Assembly: GCA_002011165.2 (NCBI GenBank)
Contig: MTMI02000003.1
Span: 248,001 to 312,000 of the forward strand
Reading direction: 5' to 3'
Source: Candidatus Mnemosynella biddleae
GTDB lineage: Archaea; Halobacteriota; Archaeoglobi; Mnemosynellales; Mnemosynellaceae
DNA length: 64,000 nucleotides
In this document: positions 54,090 through 63,424 of the stretch, in pieces
Numbering within the stretch: position 1 is the first letter of the stretch
How the letters are laid out: each line of letters starts with the position of its first letter
Made by a program: the position numbers and the translations under genes
Notes under the pieces: generated by a model
Databases searched by the model: none
What the model was told of the DNA's origin: nothing
Seen by the model: only the letters and a program-made list of their open reading frames with translations

Positions 54090-54536
54090 ATGATGGCTCC
54101 AACCATCAAAATAAGAAGATTTCAATCATTAGATTTTGGGCAGATTGTGGAGATAGAGAAGTTATCCTTCCGCGAATCTAATCCTGTGCTTTTCTTGAGA
54201 ATATACGAGAATTATCCAGATGGTATTCTAGTTGCGGAAATGAATGCTTTGATAGTGGGGTATATTGTTTTCATGGAGATGGGTGGTGCGGGTAGAATAC
54301 TTTCCATTGCTGTTCATCCCTCTTACAGAAGGATGGGAATTGGAAGCTTGCTTCTGAAAAAAGCGATAGAAGTGATGATGAGGAAGGGATTGAAACATGC
54401 AATTCTTGAGGTAAGAAAGAGTAATTCTGTAGCTCAGAGGCTCTACAAAAAATTTGGGTTCGAAATTGTGGGAGAGATTCCAAAATATTATAAAGATGGA
54501 GAAGATGCTCTTCTAATGGAGAAAGTGATAGTATGA
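54090..54536 (+). CDS. rimI: RimI-like GNAT N-acetyltransferase
   Basis: This protein of about 148 residues belongs to the GNAT fold. The acetyl-CoA site is in RRMGIGSLLLKKAI (R/Q-x2-G-x-G/A), preceded by ILSIAVHPSYR, and the family end YKKFGFEIVGEIPKYYKDGEDALLMEK resembles archaeal N-terminal acetyltransferase (Ard1/NatA-type). A GAGAGGGA site precedes the ATG at 54090; the open frame to 53922 is a false extension. Its stop overlaps the next ATG by four bases. Confidence 0.88.
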   Translation: MMAPTIKIRRFQSLDFGQIVEIEKLSFRESNPVLFLRIYENYPDGILVAEMNALIVGYIVFMEMGGAGRILSIAVHPSYRRMGIGSLLLKKAIEVMMRKGLKHAILEVRKSNSVAQRLYKKFGFEIVGEIPKYYKDGEDALLMEKVIV

Positions 54537-54869
54537 TAGATGAAATATTCGGAAAACTCATGGAAAGGGATTTTACACTAGAGTTCGAGAATTTCGAGAT
54601 AACACATGAGAGTTTAACATTTGAGCTTTCAGGAAGAATCAAGATATCGGTGAGGAAGAAAAATGAGAATAAGGGGAACGATGAGAATTCTGGTTGAAGA
54701 AGAAAAAATACTAGAGGTGAGAGGTGGAGAGAGAATTTCAGTTGAATGTTATCGTTTTTATCTCCTCCCGATCATTATAAAGATCTTCAACGGGAATGCG
54801 GAAGTAAGATATAGAAAGATAAAACTCCCTACTTCTTTATGCAATCTTATGGAGTTCCGTGTTCAGTGA
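54533..54869 (+). other. Two small overlapping frames after rimI; possibly one split gene
   Basis: Frame one starts with the ATG that overlaps the rimI stop and runs 54 codons to 54697 (MIDEIFGKLMERDFTLEFEN... ELSGRIKISVRKK). Frame two runs from 54663 to 54869 (MRIRGTMRILVEEEKILEVRGG... ). The first ends in out-of-character residues just where the second begins, so one shift would make a single beta-rich protein of about 110 residues. A true overlap is equally possible. Neither is recognised. Confidence 0.35.
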
Positions 54870-55135
54870 ACCTGAGTAGCAACCCTTTCTGAGAACTCCC
54901 GCATCTTTTCCGATATAATTTCTGCAGTCCCAAACCTATCGGAAAGAATCTTCGCTATTTCATTTCCAAGGACGAAAATTGCTCTCTTGTGTTCAGACTT
55001 GCTTCTATGCACGTGAACTGGCTTTATGTTTAAAGCTTCGTATTCCTTAAATCCTCTAGAGACTCCAAGCTGTTCCATTAGCATTTTGACCTGATAGAGA
55101 AGCATATGTATATGGATTAACTCCTCCTTATCCAA
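54863..55135 (-). CDS. UPF0058 family protein
   Basis: A 90-residue archaeal protein starting MDKEELIHIHMLLYQVKMLMEQLGV, then VHVHRSKSEHKRAIFVLGNEIAKILS. It is all-helical with several His residues (H8, H10, and more in the middle), and its role is not known. The start is a TTG at 55135 which fits the family N-terminus; the next ATG is ten codons in. The exact 17-mer shared with the 36 kb RNA lies just upstream, in opposite orientation, and overlaps its possible ribosome site. Confidence 0.82.
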   Translation of the reverse strand: MDKEELIHIHMLLYQVKMLMEQLGVSRGFKEYEALNIKPVHVHRSKSEHKRAIFVLGNEIAKILSDRFGTAEIISEKMREFSERVATQVH

Positions 55136-55138
55136 ATT

Positions 55139-55155
55139 CCCAGACCCCCAGACAG
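55139..55155 (+). repeat. Second copy of the 17-base element CCCAGACCCCCAGACAG
   Basis: Identical to 36146-36162. A TATA-like ATGTATATGG lies about 27-30 bases upstream on the plus strand (55106-55114), and a T-rich tract (TATTTTTTGTTTTAG) follows at about 55165. This mirrors the layout of the 36 kb candidate RNA. On the other strand it would supply GGGGGTCTGGG just before UPF0058. Confidence 0.5.
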
Positions 55156-55191
55156 ATTCTCAAATATTTTTTGTTTTAGGAGCTATTAAAT

Positions 55192-56382
55192 TTAACCTTC
55201 GACTCCCTCTTCGAGATCCTCCAAAGTCATTATTTTAAGCTCTGCTGGTACTCTCATGAGATTTCCTCTCTTCACTCCAACTATGAACTCTAGACCTTTC
55301 TCTGATGCGATGTCAACAAGCCTCTGGGTTATTATTCCGTCAAAGACGACTCCGAATACTTCCTTATTATTTTCCTCACTTAGAACATTAGCAAGGTCTC
55401 TTACTGGTATTTCCTTCAGAACAATGTTATCTTTGTTAAGGATTCTTGCCATAAGAGTTCCAGATATATCTTCCATATGCTCCTTCAGAGATTTTCTCTC
55501 AGCAATTCCTCGTTCTGTTTCGCTCACCTTTTCTTCTCTGAGATCTCTTCTTCTAACCTTTCTCGTTTCCGTCATCTGTTCAACTGGAATCTTGTTTCTA
55601 AGAGCTTTCACTATCTCTTTATACGTCAGCTCCTCGACACCTCTTCCTTCTGGAGCTCTCGCAACGTAATCAACTTCTGCCCTCTGAAGAAGCTCCTTCA
55701 GGATGAGATCTCCTCCTCTGTCCCCATCAAGAAATGCGGTGACTATTTTCCTCTTCGAGAGTTCCACAACAGTCTCAGGTATGTTCGTCCCTTCAACAGC
55801 TATCACATTCTTTATTCCATATTTCAGAAGATTGAGAACGTCTGCCCTGCCCTCAACCACTATGATTGCATCGGAATCATCTATATTAGGACCTGCAGGA
55901 AGCTTCTCCTTTCCATAATGACACACTTCCTCGATTCTAACTGCCTGTTTGACTTCTTCAACTATCTCGTCGCTCTCTGGAATGCCCTCGCTGAACATAT
56001 CTCTCAGAATCACTTTTGCTCGCTCTATTATCTGTTTTCTTTTGGTGCTCCTCACATCCTCGATCTTTTCAACCGATATATGAGCGACGCAAGGTCCAAC
56101 TCTATCAATCGTTTCCAACGCTGCCGCTATGATCGCTGTTTCCACCTTATCAAGCGAAGAGGGGACAAGGATTTTCCCTTTGGATCTTCCCCCTCTGGAC
56201 TCTATCTGCACCTCTATCCTTCCAATCCTTCCTGTCTTTTGAAGATCTCTGAGATCTAATTCCTCTCCGAGAAGTCCCTCGGTTTGACCAAAAATTGCAC
56301 CTACAACATCTGGTCTTTCCACAACCCCTTCTGCAGTTATGTTAGCATGAATAACGTATTTTATCGTTTCCGAATTCTGCAT
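55192..56382 (-). CDS. dnaG: Archaeal DnaG primase
   Basis: This protein of about 396 residues has the TOPRIM domain seen in archaeal Dna[15 protein letters not shown], and [17 protein letters not shown] with the DxD metal site, after a helical N-terminus with [24 protein letters not shown]. Archaeal DnaG also binds the exosome. The N-terminal zinc-finger of bacterial primases is absent, as expected. The frame opens at 56442, but the ATG at 56382 follows a perfect GGGAGG at eight bases. It is convergent with nothing and is followed by UPF0058. Confidence 0.93.
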   Translation of the reverse strand: MQNSETIKYVIHANITAEGVVERPDVVGAIFGQTEGLLGEELDLRDLQKTGRIGRIEVQIESRGGRSKGKILVPSSLDKVETAIIAAALETIDRVGPCVAHISVEKIEDVRSTKRKQIIERAKVILRDMFSEGIPESDEIVEEVKQAVRIEEVCHYGKEKLPAGPNIDDSDAIIVVEGRADVLNLLKYGIKNVIAVEGTNIPETVVELSKRKIVTAFLDGDRGGDLILKELLQRAEVDYVARAPEGRGVEELTYKEIVKALRNKIPVEQMTETRKVRRRDLREEKVSETERGIAERKSLKEHMEDISGTLMARILNKDNIVLKEIPVRDLANVLSEENNKEVFGVVFDGIITQRLVDIASEKGLEFIVGVKRGNLMRVPAELKIMTLEDLEEGVEG

Positions 56383-56474
56383 TTCCGATACCTCCCTGAA
56401 ATTCTCAGAACTGTTGAGTGCTCTCAGATCACAGCACCTCAACTGAAATTTTAAGTGTGTTTTATCTCATAATT

Positions 56475-56876
56475 TTAGATCCTTCCTAATTTATAGATGT
56501 TTGCATATTTGATGAGATACCTTTCCAAGCTCTCAACATCTTTAATTTCCTTTCTAAGAAGAGCTGAGAACTTTTTGTGCGTCTCGAAATCGCACTTAAC
56601 TCCTGTAGCCTGAAGATGATGGAAGAGATATCTGGCTCTTTCTCTTCCGTGCTCATCCCAATCGGTCAGAATTATTACGTTCTCCCCTTCAAGAATCTCG
56701 ATTAAAGAGTTCAAAGAAAGTTGAGAGGAGCAAACTATTTTGCCCGAGATTCCAAGTCTTCTCAAACAAGCCCTATCTCTCTCTCCCTCAACCAGTATTG
56801 TCTCTCCATTTTCATTTCTCTCTTTAAGATCCTCTATGAGCTGTATGACGCTTTCAACGTTATTTTGAGGCATCAT
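56475..56876 (-). CDS. Small TOPRIM-domain protein (UPF0292)
   Basis: A 133-residue protein consisting of one TOPRIM fold: TILVEGERDRACLRRLGISG supplies the catalytic Glu, and VIILTDWDEHGRERARYLFHHL the D-x-D. Archaeal members are called small primase-like proteins. Its DNA or RNA substrate is unknown; a neighbour of dnaG is a fitting context. The start ATG at 56876 overlaps the end of the next gene by 17 bases. Confidence 0.87.
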   Translation of the reverse strand: MMPQNNVESVIQLIEDLKERNENGETILVEGERDRACLRRLGISGKIVCSSQLSLNSLIEILEGENVIILTDWDEHGRERARYLFHHLQATGVKCDFETHKKFSALLRKEIKDVESLERYLIKYANIYKLGRI

Positions 56877-57168
56877 ACAACCTCTTCTCTACTTCTTCTC
56901 TTGAGAGGCCTTCTATTTTCACAATTTTTCTCGAATCTTTCTCACCGTGAACTATTGAGATCTTCTCTAAGGGTATCTCGAATAACGAAGATAATTCCTT
57001 TAAAAGCTGTTGATTTGCTCTCCCCTTCTTACGCTCTTCTGTCAAGATTATCTTAATGCTCTTCCTCCACTCGTCGTATCCAGCTGGAACCCTCACCTCT
57101 TTTCCTCCTGCTGAAACAATGAAGTTTACGAGAACTCCGTCTTCACACTCTCTTATCGCCTCTTTCAC
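56860..57168 (-). CDS. UPF0235/DUF167 family protein (YggU-like)
   Basis: A 102-residue protein with the DUF167 pattern: GVLVNFIVSAGGKEVRVPAGYDEWRKSIKIILTEERKKGRANQQLLKELSSLFE and VHGEKDSRKIVKI. Members are small alpha/beta proteins of unknown function found in all domains. The start is GTG at 57168 after AAGGTGATC. It is preceded at once by the H/ACA RNA gene and overlaps the toprim gene at its end. Confidence 0.87.
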   Translation of the reverse strand: MKEAIRECEDGVLVNFIVSAGGKEVRVPAGYDEWRKSIKIILTEERKKGRANQQLLKELSSLFEIPLEKISIVHGEKDSRKIVKIEGLSREEVEKRLYDASK

Positions 57169-57186
57169 AAGATCACCTTTTTCAGA

Positions 57187-57396
57187 GACTGTGCCTCAAC
57201 ACTAACTCTGGATGCTCATCCCTTGGCATAAGCCGCAGTCGCATCCAGTGACCCGTGCTGAGGCTGTTCCACACCGGGGTTGTCCGCTTTCATCGGGAGG
57301 TAATCCTCTCTCACGCGGAAGACACGTCGGTGTGGTGTTGCTCCACCCTCGCACCGGTGCTCACCGATCGCACCAGTCCTCGTAGATGGAGCAAGA
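57187..57396 (-). ncRNA. Three-hairpin H/ACA guide RNA (Afu-4-like)
   Basis: A GC-rich, about 210-base minus-strand region with three hairpins, each followed at once by an ACA box. Hairpin 1 has TGCTCCA/TGGAGCA (57387-57393 with 57339-57345) and ACA at 57336-57338. Hairpin 2 has CCACACCG/CGGTGTGG (57328-57335 with 57269-57276) and ACA at 57265-57267. Hairpin 3 has GCCTCA/TGAGGC (57259-57264 with 57193-57198) and ACA at 57190-57192. Upper stems of hairpins 1 and 3 end in GA...TGA k-turn or k-loop motifs (GGTGC-GA-TCGG-TGA-GCACC), and hairpin 2 also carries GTGA/GATGA. Internal loops between stems could be pseudouridylation pockets. This is the architecture of the A. fulgidus Afu-4 RNA. Targets cannot be read here. 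Confidence 0.85.
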
Positions 57397-57418
57397 GAAA
57401 TTTCGATTTAAGAATACT

Positions 57419-58666
57419 TTAAATTTCTCTTCCCGAACCTTTTGATGCCAGAATGCCCTCATCAAAAATGACTTCACCTCTTCTCATAACAACTCTTGGG
57501 TGAACTGCAGGAAAGCCCTCATAGGGGGTCCATCCACACTTGCTGTGGAGATTTTTTGCTTCTATCCTCCGCTCTTTCTTCTCAAAAACCACAATATCTG
57601 CATAGAATCCTTTTTCTATCCTTCCTCTCTTCTCGATTCCAAAAATCTTAGCGGGACTCTCGCATCCTATCCTCAAAAGGGTCAGAAGAGGGATTTCTCC
57701 TCTCTTCACCAGTCTCATCATCAGAGGTATCATCGTCTCAATCCCTGGAAGTCCAGATGCTCCCTCTTCCTTTTCCTCAAGAGTATGAGGAGCGTGATCC
57801 GAGGCCAAAACATCAACTGAACTTAGATTTTCTCTGAGAAATTTCACATGAGTTTCATCTCTGAGTGGAGGATTTACGATTCCGAGTTTTCCCAATCTTT
57901 TGTAATCCTTCACACTGAGAAGAAGATGATGAGGTGCAACCTCAGAGGTTGCTGAAGAATTTGATATTATCTTCAGAGCTTCTCTGGTGGAGATATGAGA
58001 GAAATGCACATCATTAGAGAGTTCAAGAACTTTTTTAACTGCGATGAGCTCGCATTCTGGAGGTCTTGCTAGAGAGTGACTCTCCGGTCTCTCGCTTTTC
58101 AGATGTGAGAGCCTTCTGATTATCTCTCCATCTTCTGCGTGCACGCAGATCTTCTTTCCTCTGAGAACTCTAAGAGCCTCTTTAAGCTCTTCATAACTCA
58201 CTTCAAGATTTCCAGTTGAAGGTCCCAAAAAGACTTCTCCAAATGCAAATGCTTTATCTCTGAGTTTCTCAAGCTTTCTCAAATTTCCTCTTATTCCAAC
58301 ATTTATTCCAAAGTCGGCTATCGATTTTCTCTTTGCCTCCCTTCTCTTCATTTCAAAACTCTTTAAATCGAGCGTAGGAGGTCTCGTATTTGGCTGATCT
58401 ACAACAACCGTAACTCCTCCTGCTATTGCAGCACAAGATCCCGTAAACCAGTCCTCTTTGTGAGTGTCCCCGGGATCTCTGAAGTGAACGTGCACATCTA
58501 TGAATCCCGGAGTTACAAGAGCTCCCTCAGCATCTATTTCCTCATCTCCTTTGACGATTTTCCTTATACAGCTTATCTTCTCACCATCTATTCCTATTTC
58601 AGCTGAGATCAAAGAACCATGATAAAATATTCTGGCGTTTTTTATGGCAATCTCCGCATCACTCAT
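57419..58666 (-). CDS. pyrC: Dihydroorotase (PyrC)
   Basis: This 415-residue amidohydrolase catalyses ring closure of carbamoylaspartate in pyrimidine synthesis. The first metal site is DVHVHFRDPG, the carbamylated lysine site is probably replaced or lies nearby, and the last Asp is in ASDHAPHTLEEK. Also VDQPNTRPPT and VAPHHLLLS. The type resembles the long-chain (class I) enzyme. Start ATG at 58666. It is followed by a Na/Ca exchanger gene on the same strand, 18 bases upstream, so they may be co-transcribed. Confidence 0.93.
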   Translation of the reverse strand: MSDAEIAIKNARIFYHGSLISAEIGIDGEKISCIRKIVKGDEEIDAEGALVTPGFIDVHVHFRDPGDTHKEDWFTGSCAAIAGGVTVVVDQPNTRPPTLDLKSFEMKRREAKRKSIADFGINVGIRGNLRKLEKLRDKAFAFGEVFLGPSTGNLEVSYEELKEALRVLRGKKICVHAEDGEIIRRLSHLKSERPESHSLARPPECELIAVKKVLELSNDVHFSHISTREALKIISNSSATSEVAPHHLLLSVKDYKRLGKLGIVNPPLRDETHVKFLRENLSSVDVLASDHAPHTLEEKEEGASGLPGIETMIPLMMRLVKRGEIPLLTLLRIGCESPAKIFGIEKRGRIEKGFYADIVVFEKKERRIEAKNLHSKCGWTPYEGFPAVHPRVVMRRGEVIFDEGILASKGSGREI

Positions 58667-58684
58667 CGTGAAACCTTTTGGAGC

Positions 58685-59584
58685 TTATGGAAGATAAAAG
58701 AAGTGGATGAAAATGAAAAAGAGATAAAGAGTGAGAAGAAGAGATCCTTCGATTCTCCCGAGCTTTCCGTCCTTTACCCCAAACGACGTCAGAAGGATAG
58801 CCAGAAGAAGGAAGAGGAAATAGCTTCCAAATTGAGAGGGTTGAAGAGGTGTGATGAGAACTGCGACTCCAAGAGTTGCAAAGTTATTGGCAACAACGCT
58901 TCCCATAATTCCTCCTATTGCTATTTCTGGAACTCCCCTAAGTGCAGGTATGATGGTTAGGGAGAACATTTCCGCACTCGTAACCAAAGCCAGAATAGTT
59001 GCCCCGAATACTGTATCACTTATCCCGAGAAATTCCGAGAGATTTTCCGCACTGTCAACCATAAGATCTCCACCGAAGGACATGAGAATGAGCCCAAGAA
59101 ACATGAAAAATAGATTTTTCAGTTCACCCTCTTCTTCTTTCTCAATTCTTCCTTTGAAAATCTTAAAGATGACAAGAAGATATGCAGAGAGGAGGATGAG
59201 TCCATCCAGTCTGGAGTACCCTCCAAAAGAGAGAATGATGATGACAAAAGTGGATGCAAGAGCAAGAAGGGTTTGATTTTTTAATTCCTTATCCTTGATT
59301 TTAAGAGGTGCAATTAAAGCTGAAAGACCTAAACAGAGAGCAAGAATTGTTATATTCGTACCAACTGCATTTCCAAAGGCGAGTGAGGGGTAACCTTTCA
59401 ATGAGGCAATTGCAGAAGCAAAGAGCTCCTCTGGTTCAGCTCCAGCGAATATGAAAGAGATGGCGGAGAGGCTCATTCCTAGATATTTTCCACTTCTCTC
59501 CGCATTCTCGATGAAGAGTTCTGCCCCTCCTATGAGTAGTGCGACACTCGGAAGAAAGACGATGGCATCGAGGAGGGGATTCAT
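58685..59584 (-). CDS. CaCA-family sodium/calcium-type cation exchanger
   Basis: A 299-residue membrane protein with about ten helices in two inverted halves, each with an alpha repeat. The first is FAGAEPEELFASAIASLKGYPSLAFGNAVGTNI. The second is ALVTSAEMFSLTIIPALRGVPEIAIGGIMGSVVANNFATL. The acidic residues in both repeats bind the transported cation. The NCX/YrbG family exchanges Ca2+ for Na+ or H+. In the first repeat the usual G-x-S/T-x-P-E is replaced by GAEPEE, so ion specificity may differ. Confidence 0.88.
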   Translation of the reverse strand: MNPLLDAIVFLPSVALLIGGAELFIENAERSGKYLGMSLSAISFIFAGAEPEELFASAIASLKGYPSLAFGNAVGTNITILALCLGLSALIAPLKIKDKELKNQTLLALASTFVIIILSFGGYSRLDGLILLSAYLLVIFKIFKGRIEKEEEGELKNLFFMFLGLILMSFGGDLMVDSAENLSEFLGISDTVFGATILALVTSAEMFSLTIIPALRGVPEIAIGGIMGSVVANNFATLGVAVLITPLQPSQFGSYFLFLLLAILLTSFGVKDGKLGRIEGSLLLTLYLFFIFIHFFYLP

Positions 59585-59661
59585 GGGAAGTGTGTGAGAC
59601 TCTAAGGAATAAAAATCTAATCAGTATGTTTTAAGAAGGATGACGGAGCTTGTGATATTGA

Positions 59662-60696
59662 ATGAGAGGAGAGCTCAGAGAGGACGGAATTCATGTGAAT
59701 GATCTCGAGCTTCACAACAGAGGTGGTTACGGGAGGAGAGAGGGTTCTGAGGTCATTCTATCGACTGAAGAAGCAATTTATCTTCTTGAGAAGGGCAAGA
59801 TTGATGTTTATGACGATGGGAGAAGGTTGGATTTGAAAGAGCTTTTTCTGAGAGCTTCTGGAGAGATCCAAGATTTTGAAATTAAATATGCGGTCTACAG
59901 AGATCTGAGAGAGAGGGGGTATTGCATTCATCCGGGAATAGCAGATTTTAGGCTTTTTCCAAGAGGTGGAAAACCAGGAAAGACTCCTTCGGAGTTTCTT
60001 GTTATTGCAATTTCGGAAAGAAGAAGTATTCCGCTTGAAGATCTCATTAAAAAGCTTGAAATGTGTCAAAGATTGAAGAAGAAGCTCATTATAGCCATAG
60101 TTGATGAAGAGACCGACATAACTTACTACGAGGTTAGATGGAGAGGCATGGAAGGATTCTCAAAAGATCTCCCCTCAGAGAGGTTTAAAGGGATTCTGTT
60201 AAACGACAGGGTGATTATCTGGAATGAGAGGGCTCGAGAGATTCTTCATAACACCTTCTTCTTCGGTGAGCTCGTTAATTCAACCCTATACCTCTCTCTT
60301 GTTGAATCCGCCTATCTTGTCTCTAAGGGACTTCTAATTCTCAGAAATGTAGTCGGAGAGGAGGTTGGAGAGGAGGAGCTTCTAAAAATATGCAGAGAGG
60401 TTGAAGAGGATTTTGATGAGAAGATGAAGGTCTATAAAGATCTAAGAGAGAAGAGAATGGTTGTGAAAACTGGATTCAAATTTGGAGCTCACTTCAGAGT
60501 TTACGAGAAGGTTGAGAGCTTGAGTGAGCTTTATCACTCAAGATATCTCGTGCACGTTGTGAGAAGAGACTATGTCTTCACACCTCCAGAAATCTCAAGA
60601 GCTGTTAGATTGGCCCACGGAGTCAGAAAAAGTATGATTTTCGCCTATGAAGATGAAAAAATTAGATACATTGAGATAAGGAGGATTAGACCATGA
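59662..60696 (+). CDS. endA: tRNA-splicing endonuclease EndA (long, two-repeat, alpha-2 type)
   Basis: A 344-residue enzyme that cuts introns out of tRNA and rRNA precursors at bulge-helix-bulge sites. It has two endonuclease repeats. The first (about 1-170) lost the catalytic residues; the second has the full triad: Tyr in HFRVYEK, His in [10 protein letters not shown], Lys in VRKSMIFAY. The match to A. fulgidus ([13 protein letters not shown]) is clear. This homodimer form is typical of Archaeoglobus. The first ATG follows an A/G-rich site. The stop overlaps the trpS ATG by four bases. Confidence 0.93.
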   Translation: MRGELREDGIHVNDLELHNRGGYGRREGSEVILSTEEAIYLLEKGKIDVYDDGRRLDLKELFLRASGEIQDFEIKYAVYRDLRERGYCIHPGIADFRLFPRGGKPGKTPSEFLVIAISERRSIPLEDLIKKLEMCQRLKKKLIIAIVDEETDITYYEVRWRGMEGFSKDLPSERFKGILLNDRVIIWNERAREILHNTFFFGELVNSTLYLSLVESAYLVSKGLLILRNVVGEEVGEEELLKICREVEEDFDEKMKVYKDLREKRMVVKTGFKFGAHFRVYEKVESLSELYHSRYLVHVVRRDYVFTPPEISRAVRLAHGVRKSMIFAYEDEKIRYIEIRRIRP

Positions 60697-61982
60697 AATT
60701 GAATCCATGGGAAGTCACAGAAATAGAGGACTATTCAAAGCTTTTCGAAGAATTCGGAATTGAGCCGTTTTCCGAAATTCTTGAAAGAATTCCAGAACCG
60801 CACAGATTGATGAGGAGGGGGGTGATCTTTGGCCACAGAGATTACGAAAGAATTCTTGAAGCGATGGAGAGAAAGATGCCCTTCGCTGTGATGAGTGGAT
60901 TTATGCCTTCAGGGAAAATACACTTGGGAGGAAAAATGGTGATGGAAGAAATCATCTGGCATCAGAAAATGGGTGCAGATGCTTATGTTGCGATTGCAGA
61001 TATGGAGGCCCACTCTGTAAGGGGTCTCAGCTGGGAAAAATGTAAGGAAATTGGAATCGAAGAGTACGTTCTCTCGCTCATAGCTCTTGGATTCGAACCA
61101 AGAGGAAGAATTTACTTCCAGTCTGCCTCCTTGGAAGTGAAGGATCTTGCCTTTGAACTTGGAACCGAGGTAACTCTCTCCGAGATGATTGCAATTTATG
61201 GATTCTCTGGAGAGACGCACGCCTCTCACATGTTCAGCGTTCTGGTTCAGGCTGCTGATATTCTGCATCCAGAACTCGAGGAATTCGGAGGCCCGAAACC
61301 GGTTATCGTTCCAGTTGGAGCGGATCAGGATCCTCATCTCAGGCTCACGAGAGATCTAGCAGATAGAATGAACAAGTTTCTCATAGAAAGAAGGGGAGAC
61401 TACATAAGTGTGAGAGGAAAAGGAGTCTCTCCTGAGGAGATAGAGGGGCTTGCCAGACTCATTCCTTTCGAGAAGAAAGTTTATGAAGGACATGTGGATG
61501 TCTTCCAAGGAGAAATGGAAGAGATCAAGAAGATTGTTCAGGATTTCGAGCTTTCTTCTGGTGGATATGCATTCATTCCTCCCTCCTCCACCTATCACAG
61601 ATTTATGACCGGATTGCTCGGTGGTAAAATGTCATCTTCAAAGCCAGAGAGTTATATAGCGCTGACCGATCCTCTAGAAGAGGCTAAGAGAAAGGTTATG
61701 AGAGCCAAAACGGGGGGTCAGGGAACTGTCGAGAAACAGAGAGAGCTTGGAGGAAAGCCAGAAGAGTGTGTCGTTTTCGAACTCTTTAGATATCACTTAA
61801 TAGAAGATGATGATGAGCTCTTAAGAATCTATGAGGAGTGCATCTCGGGAGAGAGGCTCTGCGGAGATTGCAAAAAGCTTGCGGGAGAGCTCCTTGTCTC
61901 ATGGTTAAAAGATCATCAGGAGAAGAGAGAGCAGGCGAGGGATCTCTTGAGGGAATATGAGGTGGTAGGATGGAAGAGCTGA
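60693..61982 (+). CDS. trpS: Tryptophanyl-tRNA synthetase
   Basis: A 429-residue class I synthetase of archaeal/eukaryotic type. The HIGH-like motif is PSGKIHLGG (about 72-80); the KMSKS-like is [11 protein letters not shown] (about 310). [17 protein letters not shown] binds the amino acid and ATP. Start [23 protein letters not shown] is the archaeal N-terminus. ATG overlaps the endA stop (ATGA), and its end overlaps pheS by 13 bases, so endA-trpS-pheS-pheT form one operon. Confidence 0.95.
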   Translation: MKLNPWEVTEIEDYSKLFEEFGIEPFSEILERIPEPHRLMRRGVIFGHRDYERILEAMERKMPFAVMSGFMPSGKIHLGGKMVMEEIIWHQKMGADAYVAIADMEAHSVRGLSWEKCKEIGIEEYVLSLIALGFEPRGRIYFQSASLEVKDLAFELGTEVTLSEMIAIYGFSGETHASHMFSVLVQAADILHPELEEFGGPKPVIVPVGADQDPHLRLTRDLADRMNKFLIERRGDYISVRGKGVSPEEIEGLARLIPFEKKVYEGHVDVFQGEMEEIKKIVQDFELSSGGYAFIPPSSTYHRFMTGLLGGKMSSSKPESYIALTDPLEEAKRKVMRAKTGGQGTVEKQRELGGKPEECVVFELFRYHLIEDDDELLRIYEECISGERLCGDCKKLAGELLVSWLKDHQEKREQARDLLREYEVVGWKS

Positions 61983-63424
61983 TGAGAGTTCTGGAAGCGA
62001 TAAGAGAGAGCGGGAGCATTTCCATTAAAGATCTCTCGAAGAAGCTTGGGATGAGCGAAGCAGAGCTCATGTCAGCAGTTCTTTCACTTCACCACAGAGA
62101 GCTTGTTGAGTTGAAGAAGGAGGAGATCAAATACTGCAGACTGACAGATGAAGGTAGAGAATACGCAGAAAGGGGACTTCCAGAGAGGAGAGTTGCAGAT
62201 TTCATCTCCTCAAAAGGTGGAGAGGTCTCTCTAAGTGAAATAAGAGAGAGCTTCGGAGAGAAGTTAACCTCGATAGCGCTGGGATGGTTGAGAAAGAAAG
62301 GGTGGGTACAGTTCGAGAAAGGAGAGGAACCCAAACTCAAACTTCTGAGATCAGAGAGAGGAGAGGACGAGGACGCTCTTAAAAAACTCCTGAATGGAGA
62401 GTTGAGAGTTGAAGAACTTGGAGAGAATCTCATCGAAGAACTGAAAAAGAGAAATCTCGTGGAAGTGAGAGAAGAGAGAATTCACAGGGTTGAGATAACA
62501 GAGAAAGGTAAAAAGATAAAAAAAGAGGAACTTGAGGAAATAACGAGGTTAACTCCAGAAATTATCCTGAGTGGAGAGTGGAAGAGGAAAAAGATAAAGA
62601 GATACGACATTAGAGCTCCGAGTGCGGAGATCTTTCCCGCGAAAATTCATCCATACAGAAGGATAATAGAAGAGATGAGGAAGATTTTCCTCTCTATGGG
62701 ATTCACCGAAATAAGAGGGGAGATAGTTCAATCCTCCTTCTGGAACTTTGATGCTCTCTTCCAACCCCAAGATCATCCAGCCAGAGATATGCAGGACACG
62801 TTCTATCTTGAAAGTGAGAGTGAGCTTGATGAAGAGCTCGTGAAGAAGGTTAAAGCCATGCACGAGCGAGGAGGAGAGATAGAATCAACAGGATGGGGTT
62901 TCCCGTGGAGAGAGGAGCTAGCAAAAAAGAACGTTCTGAGAACACACACAACCGCAATAACAATAAAGTACCTCGCAGATCATCCTGACCCTCCGATAAA
63001 AGCATTCTGCATAGACAGAGTTTATAGAAGGGAGACAGTTGATTCTACTCACCTTCCCGAGTTCGATCAACTGGAAGGAGTTGTGATGGAAAAGGGTATG
63101 TCTCTTTCCAACCTCTTTGGAGTTCTGAGGACCTTTTACAACCTTATGGGATTTGAGAATGTTCGATTCCGTCCTGGATATTTCCCCTATACCGAACCCT
63201 CTGTTGAATGTGAGGTCTATGTCGAAGGGATTGGATGGATTGAGCTTGGTGGTGCAGGAATTTTCAGAAAAGAGGTGACGTATCCTCTTGGAATAAAGTA
63301 TCCTGTGCTGGCATGGGGTCTCGGAGTAAGCAGACTGGCAATGCTCAAGCTCAATCTGAAAGACCTTAGATATCTTTACAAACCTGATATGGAGTGGTTG
63401 AGGAGGGCGCCCATATGCCCGTGA
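61970..63424 (+). CDS. pheS: Phenylalanyl-tRNA synthetase alpha subunit
   Basis: A 484-residue class II synthetase subunit of the archaeal/eukaryotic kind. The N-terminus has three winged-helix-like DNA/RNA-binding modules (about 1-190). The catalytic domain follows with [19 protein letters not shown] (motif 1), a motif 2 region [25 protein letters not shown], and motif 3 [10 protein letters not shown]. The start ATG follows GAGGTGGTAGG. It overlaps pheT by ten bases. Confidence 0.95.
   Translation: MEELMRVLEAIRESGSISIKDLSKKLGMSEAELMSAVLSLHHRELVELKKEEIKYCRLTDEGREYAERGLPERRVADFISSKGGEVSLSEIRESFGEKLTSIALGWLRKKGWVQFEKGEEPKLKLLRSERGEDEDALKKLLNGELRVEELGENLIEELKKRNLVEVREERIHRVEITEKGKKIKKEELEEITRLTPEIILSGEWKRKKIKRYDIRAPSAEIFPAKIHPYRRIIEEMRKIFLSMGFTEIRGEIVQSSFWNFDALFQPQDHPARDMQDTFYLESESELDEELVKKVKAMHERGGEIESTGWGFPWREELAKKNVLRTHTTAITIKYLADHPDPPIKAFCIDRVYRRETVDSTHLPEFDQLEGVVMEKGMSLSNLFGVLRTFYNLMGFENVRFRPGYFPYTEPSVECEVYVEGIGWIELGGAGIFRKEVTYPLGIKYPVLAWGLGVSRLAMLKLNLKDLRYLYKPDMEWLRRAPICP

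Noticed and set aside
57187..57396. SRP RNA or RNase P RNA
   Set aside because: Conserved SRP helix 8 and RNase P CR I sequences were not found; three ACA-ended hairpins fit H/ACA better.
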